From contig NC_051444.1 of assembly GCF_001649575.2 (NCBI RefSeq), forward strand, positions 21,990,856-22,054,855: a stretch of 64,000 nucleotides of DNA. The letters are read 5' to 3'. Shown piece by piece: positions 59,657-64,000 of this stretch. Source of the DNA: Kryptolebias marmoratus. Its lineage: Eukaryota; Chordata; Actinopteri; Cyprinodontiformes; Rivulidae. The position numbers and the translations under genes are program-made. Numbering within the stretch: the first letter of the stretch is position 1; each line of letters starts with the position of its first letter. The notes below the pieces were generated by a model that made no database searches, had not been told where the DNA came from, and saw only the letters and a list, made by a program, of their open reading frames with translations.

Positions 59657-60203
59657 CCTAAAAAGAGATGTCATTAGCATTCATTTTTTATGCCATACTC
59701 TCTATCATCAGCTTTTATTATTTTATTTTTTTTAGTAATACATTTTAACACAACCCAATAAACAGCTACAAATAATAAAAATAACAAAATTCCGAGTATA
59801 TGGCTAGTAACATTTAACTTTAAAACATAAAATAAAATGAAAAGGCTGTTACTCAGATGCACATTAACTCAAGTCAGACACCTGACATCTTTTTCTTGGC
59901 TGCAAGTTTATCAACAAAAGTTTTATTGGTCGTGTTTGATGCTCTTTGTAGCTTTTTCAATGTGAAAATAAAGGTTACTGAGAAATTAAAACTGAATTTT
60001 CTTGACTTCAAAGTAACTTTCATGAGAAAACTTAACTAAATAGGACTGTTTTTTGGGCAAAATGACAAGTGATGTAGACTTTATCTGTCATAAACTGGAT
60101 GGCCAGATCTAATAAAATTTAAATCTGATCTTGGGGGGCAGATATAATGTAAACAAGGGCCAGATATGGCCCGCAGGCCTTGAGTTTGAGACGTGGCTTA
60201 GGG

Positions 60204-61004
60204 GTTCCAGACAGTGCAGCTTTCTCTAGTAATTTCTGCTAGCCAACAACTCAAGCAGCAATTTCTACTTCCAGATCTGATAATATGGCAATTTTCTACA
60301 GGTCCTAACATATTTCATCTTAAATTTGAAAACAGATGTATGATAAAGGAATAATTGTCTGACAAGTGAGTCATTCTGGCGTTCTTCTGCTGGCATCGTG
60401 TAGATGTGAGGGGTGCAGTAAATTACCATATTTACAGGGAAGAGCTGGATAATGTACACATCCAGACACCTTGAAATGATAAAAAAAAAACACCACCTCA
60501 GCACCATGAACAAGGAGCAAATTTCAAGCTGAACAGTCCCAGTAAACTGATATGTTTTAAGGGAATTGTTCGACACATATCAGAAGTTGTGATTTGTCTG
60601 TAATAGCCAGTTGTCTGGCCTTTCAGTGTGAAGAAGCAGAGAAAATACCTGAGGGTATGCACAGATATGAGTCACCACAAAAAGCTAAATTTCATATAAA
60701 ATGACTCAAACCTCAACAATGTCACATCACAGGACGGTTCTAGATTATACACTTCCTCTGACCCACTTTATGTAAAACACTTTTATGCCTGAATTTGGGG
60801 GACTTTATGTTTTCTTCAATTTAGCCATGAACTGCAGGTGACCAACATCACCAGACTGGTACCATTTTTAGACCTGCTTACATGGTTCTAACATGTCATT
60901 TCATCCTCCTCTATAAAATAGCAAAGTTTGGATTGTTTAAAACATTTCTGTTGGAGCAGGTTGAAAAAGCTGTAGAAACATGCACTGCATGTTTCGGTTT
61001 TCAG
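60204..61004. other. Gene-free DNA, nothing recognised
   Basis: AT-rich DNA with an A run at 60481-60491. The minus-strand open frame 60265-60576 (103 codons) has no domain that I can name. Confidence 0.4.
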
Positions 61005-61336
61005 GGCCGGCAGTGGCTCAGGGGTTTGTCTTGTGATTGGAGGGTTGCTGGTTTGAGCCCCCGCTCCGGATGTCTCAGCCGTTGTGTCCTTGGGCAAGAC
61101 ACTTCACCCGCCTTGCCTACTGGTGGTGGTCAGAAGGCTCGGTGGCGCCGGTGTGATGGCAGCCTCACTTCTGTCAGCCCGCCCCAGGGCAGCTGTGGCT
61201 ACAATGTAGCTTACCGCCAACTTACCGTGTGTGAATGTGTGGATGAATGGGTGAATGATTGTAGTGTAAAGCGCTTTGGGGTCCTTGGACTAGATAAAGC
61301 GCTATATATGTGCAAGCCATTTACCATTTACCATTC
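61005..61336 (+). repeat. Full-length tRNA-derived SINE
   Basis: The head GGCCGGCAGTGGCTCAGGGG contains an A-box-like word. GGTTGCTGGTTTGAGCCC (61045-61062) is a good box B. The body holds GTGTCCTTGGGCAAGACACT TCACCC and a GC-rich central part to about 61200. The 3' part has GTGAATGTGTGGATGAATGG GTGAATGATTG and the tail AAAGCGCTTTGGGGTCC, then GATAAAGCGCTATATATG, ending in a repeated ATTTACC. The tail resembles that of L2-type LINEs. It is better preserved than the related copy at 29469, so it is probably younger. No clear target duplication was found. The 167-codon frame across it is an artefact. Confidence 0.88.
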
Positions 61337-62399
61337 ATGTAAGACTTTTAGAAGTGCAAGAACATTTCTTTCGTTACTTGTTTGAAATGTTTGGAAAGCT
61401 GAAAATTTTGGGTGACTTTTCTATGAATTTGTTTGGCATAAAAACCAGTAACCTCTGGAAATTTGGGATTTTAACTACAATACTGAAAATCGTGATCCTG
61501 CATCTGCAAACATTTTGAGGACTATTTTTCGAAGAACTGTTACCCCACCCAAACAAATCAGTTCAATTTATTTTTGTTTTTTGTTTTTAAATAGCTATGC
61601 CACAACATTGGACTTTGGCATCTTCAATTTTCTTTTCAACCTAATTGGTGGCAATAAATAATTAATTTGTTGACTGTCTATTAAAATGGCAAGAAGAGAT
61701 AAAAAGCTTGAGTGGTTTTTCACCAGAAATTTAACAGCTTTGGTGTCTTTCACCTCTGAGTGATAAATTGTCTAAATGTAAATAGCAGCCATTAGTTTTC
61801 CTCAAAGCTGGTGTCCTTGTGCTGTTTCTTCCTCTGCCCATTGTTTGACTCTTGGTCCTTTTTGTCTGTTGTGTGTTTGGCGCCACATTTAGAATGGAAG
61901 TTTTATAATCTCACTGTCAGTGTGAACAGTGGTTGTGGTCACAAAAGTCTGGGCATTCAGTTGACTGCTGAGGGATTCGGTAGACACTGACGTACAAGTA
62001 AAGATGATGGAATGTCTGTCACACAGATTTGCAGTCAGGTGGACACAGAACCATGAATTCAGTCTAATGGAATCAGTGCACACAGGTATTGCATATGTTA
62101 TTAACAAATTTACTTTAAAATACTTCATTCTTAGGTTACATTTTGTCAACATGAAGCTATGCCAACACACACTTTACTTGATCTCATAGTGATACTCAAA
62201 GTCCATCTATTGATTAAAAAAATAATTTTGAACCCTAGTTAACGTGACTGAAATGAGTTTTGTTTTTAATAGAACAAGGAATATGAGCACAAGTAGGGAT
62301 CGACACTATGCTTGAAGATTTCTGCTTTAAATTCGCAAAAGACCACCTTTTGTACACCCTTTATTAGGATCCCTGTCTGTTCCAGACCTTCTCCCTCCT
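61337..62399. other. Gene-free DNA, nothing recognised
   Basis: AT-rich sequence. The open frames 61889-62170 (minus) and 62004-62189 (plus) overlap and are not recognised. Confidence 0.45.
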
Positions 62400-62870
62400 T
62401 TTGTCTTTTTTACTTTCTAGGTGTGGCCAGGATGTACTGCTACTGGCAATTTCTGATGTCAACTTGCATCCTGTTTCCAGCTGTTTCACTTGCTGCCAAG
62501 GATCTCATCAACTCCTGCTACTTAAGATCAAGTCAGACCATCGTCCAGTGTCTGATCATACTGTTAACTCAATGGTCTGTGGCTTACACTGGTTTTTCCT
62601 TTGTGGTTCCTGGTTACATGTTTACTTATATGAGCTTTTGTTTTTACTTGTGTAGATCCTACTTTCCGTGAAGACAACCAATTAAACAATCTTCTCACCT
62701 CCTTTGCTCGCTTGTGACTTGGACCTTCTCAGCTGAAAAAATACACCGTGCTGACCAGTTCCTGTGACAAAGGATACTCACCTGCCTGCCCATTCTCCAC
62801 ACTAAATATATCTTCACCTAGTCAAACTGGATTTTTGTCTCCCCCAATATTCATCTACTTCATTTTGTCT
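62400..62870 (+). other. Possible retroelement-derived segment (LTR or leader-like)
   Basis: The sequence is CT-rich with phrases such as CTGTTTCCAGCTGTTTCACT TGCTGC, CTCCTGCTACTTAAGATCAA, TGTGTAGATCCTAC.TTCCGT GAAGA and CTTGTGACTTGGACC. These recall the CT-rich, short-exon-like leaders and LTRs of fish retrotransposons. I could not identify paired LTRs, a primer-binding site or coding domains. The 119-codon open frame here (62312-62671) is hydrophobic but otherwise unsupported. This is a weak, memory-based assignment. Confidence 0.25.
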
Positions 62871-63907
62871 AGAAAATATCAGTCAAGATACCTGAAGTAA
62901 TATATTTTGTATCTCCTCTTCAGTGACAATGCCTCAAGCTCACCTCCATTCATTATTGATTTGCATCTGTGTACGTATTGTAAATTAACAACTCTTCCAG
63001 TGTGTTGGTCCTTGTCAGCTAATTGAGTCGAACACAGGCCCCGCACTATGACACAATCAGAATAAGAAGGGCAGACAGTCCAAGGGTTTTATATAGTGTG
63101 TGTGTGTGTGGGGGGGGTGACAGAGTATCACATGTACAACATAAAAGATGATAAAAAAAGAAGATATACAGTTTAAAGAGTAAATTAACACACCCTAGAA
63201 GGCCAAATGCAACTGAGCAGCAGCTCGCTGTGGATACATCCCTTTATACCCACATGCATGTAACATGTAAAATGTATCTTTTTGTTCTTAAAAATTGCTC
63301 TTCAAAAGTCTAATTTACCCCTATTTCCTTGGCCAGTACTTCAAATAATACTATTTAACGATGAATGCCTGCTGTAGCTAGACCTCATTTGTTGTAATGG
63401 GAGATCCGCAGACATATTGACTTAGAGAGAGCAGAATGTTTCATGCTTTGGACAAAAGCTGGGAGCAGAGACTTAAAAGAACATGAGGAAAGCATGCGAA
63501 AAGTACTGTTGACATTCCATTCATGTTAGTAAAAGGAAGATGTGTCAGTGCTAGAAAATTAAGTCTGTTTATTTGGATGCAGATGTACAAGCATCAGGTT
63601 TTATCACTGTAATCACACACCAAATTACCTTTTAATTATACTTATTTACACAAGAGAGGAGTTCTGCTAGGTGGTAGGTCAGTGGGAAAACACAAACATC
63701 TTTTTTTTCCATTTACCCAAATATGCAGCTACTGTAACTCATGATTTCATGTATAATTTTTCCAAATTTTGCCTAACCTTGAAATGGTTTGTAGGGCATA
63801 ATTTAAAGAGCTGTGTGCAAAGCCATATCCAGAGATCTCAGTGAACTGAAGTAGGTCTGTAAAGAAAAGTGTGCTTATATTTCTCCACAACAGTGTGAGA
63901 GATGTTG
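62871..63907. other. Gene-free DNA with GT/G run
   Basis: A GT run followed by a G run lies at 63097-63117. The rest is AT-rich with no recognised element. Confidence 0.45.
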
Positions 63908-64000
63908 TCAGGCCTAGCGTATTTTGAATGAATGCAAATCACCCACCACCTTTCATGCCAGAGTTTTAAACTAAGATCATCTTATGTGGAGTAATGGCAG
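63908..64000 (+). repeat. Dispersed repeat family P, 5' end, running off the window
   Basis: The copy begins TCAGGCCTAGCGTATTTTGA ATGAATGCAAATCACCC. CTTTCATGCCAGAGTTTTAA and ACTAAGATCATCTTATG match unit 1 of the 58121 copy closely. The palindrome is decayed. The copy is cut by the window edge. Confidence 0.82.

Larger units (their letters stand above)
59311..60203. mobile_element. hAT-family non-autonomous element with 8-bp target-site duplication
   Basis: The left end CAGGGGTGTCAAAATCA (from 59319) and the right end, ending GGCCTTGAGTTTGAGACGTG at 60195, are the degenerate inverted ends of a well-known vertebrate hAT group (CAGGGGTGTCAAACTCA; GGCCCGC.GGCCTTGAGTTTGACAC). They are flanked by GCTTAAGG (59311-59318) and GCTTAGGG (60196-60203), 7 of 8 identical, the 8-bp duplication expected for hAT. 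The 877-bp interior has no intact transposase. It holds a nested LINE tail (59401-59455) and an AT array (59607-59652). Small open frames inside (59674-59862 minus, 59857-60039 plus) are not recognised. Confidence 0.85.

Noticed and set aside
61005..61078. Possible tRNA gene (A and B box words)
   Set aside because: The words belong to a SINE head with a LINE-type tail downstream; no cloverleaf was built, and no amino-acid identity can be assigned.
60882..61385. 167-codon open frame
   Set aside because: It runs through a full-length SINE; the frame is open by chance and the SINE explains the sequence.
62312..62671. 119-codon hydrophobic open frame as a membrane protein gene
   Set aside because: The hydrophobicity follows from T-rich codons; there is no recognisable family, and the segment looks retroelement-derived.

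Overview
The window looks like intergenic or intronic DNA from a ray-finned (teleost) fish, probably a percomorph. It is AT-rich, has no operon-like gene packing, and has no long open frame that reads as a host protein. The fish call rests on its repeats, recalled from knowledge of fish genomes and not searched: tRNA-headed SINEs ending in the 'AAAGCGCT...AAAGCGCTATA' tail, fish-type Tc1 transposon remnants, a hAT element with CAGGGGTGTCAAA ends, LINE 3' ends with GATG-type tails, and long GGAT, GATA and GA microsatellites. I found no confident host exon, tRNA gene, rRNA gene or CRISPR array.

Layout. 1-11 kb: a 157-bp GATG array (348-504), a CTCF-like motif (900-912), a weak splice-bounded segment (4505-4581), a decayed Tc1 transposase (5368-5830), a reverse SINE piece (6065-6190), a three-frame LINE reverse transcriptase C-terminus (6820-7245), and the first copies of an unnamed dispersed repeat called family P here. 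11-26 kb: a near-complete P copy (11126-11549), a GC-rich purine tract (13560-14030), an AT/GT microsatellite, a short palindrome-ended element (15454-15615), SINE-like copies, a possible hAT C-terminal relic near 18.5-18.7 kb, a TA/GATA array (24491-24652), a perfect 22-bp-arm hairpin (24955-25002), and a tandem repeat of about 125 bp carrying nuclear-receptor-like DR1 motifs (25882-26260). 26-40 kb: three related copies of an unrecognised repeat (family W), a full-length SINE (29469-29685), a second LINE 3' end (32795-33145), a GA array and a GC-rich block (39040-39320).

40-64 kb: a possible 1-kb hAT-like element (41479-42478), three copies overall of a teleost repeat beginning with a tRNA-like head and ending in a GGAT tail, dimeric copies of family P at 46.8 and 58.1 kb, two Tc1 remnants (54438-55035 and 56410-56520), a palindromic MITE-like element (56665-56979), a hAT element with an 8-bp target-site duplication and a LINE tail nested in it (59311-60203), a full-length SINE (61005-61336), and a P copy running off the right edge.

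The most unusual items are family P (a 19-bp palindrome at the 5' end and a tandem-dimer body), the palindromic element carrying six dispersed GTACCTTGA-like words, the perfect hairpin at 24955, and family W, whose copies differ by codon-sized indels. Between the repeats lie several moderately GC-rich, repeat-free blocks that could be conserved regulatory elements. That cannot be tested from one sequence and they are scored low.
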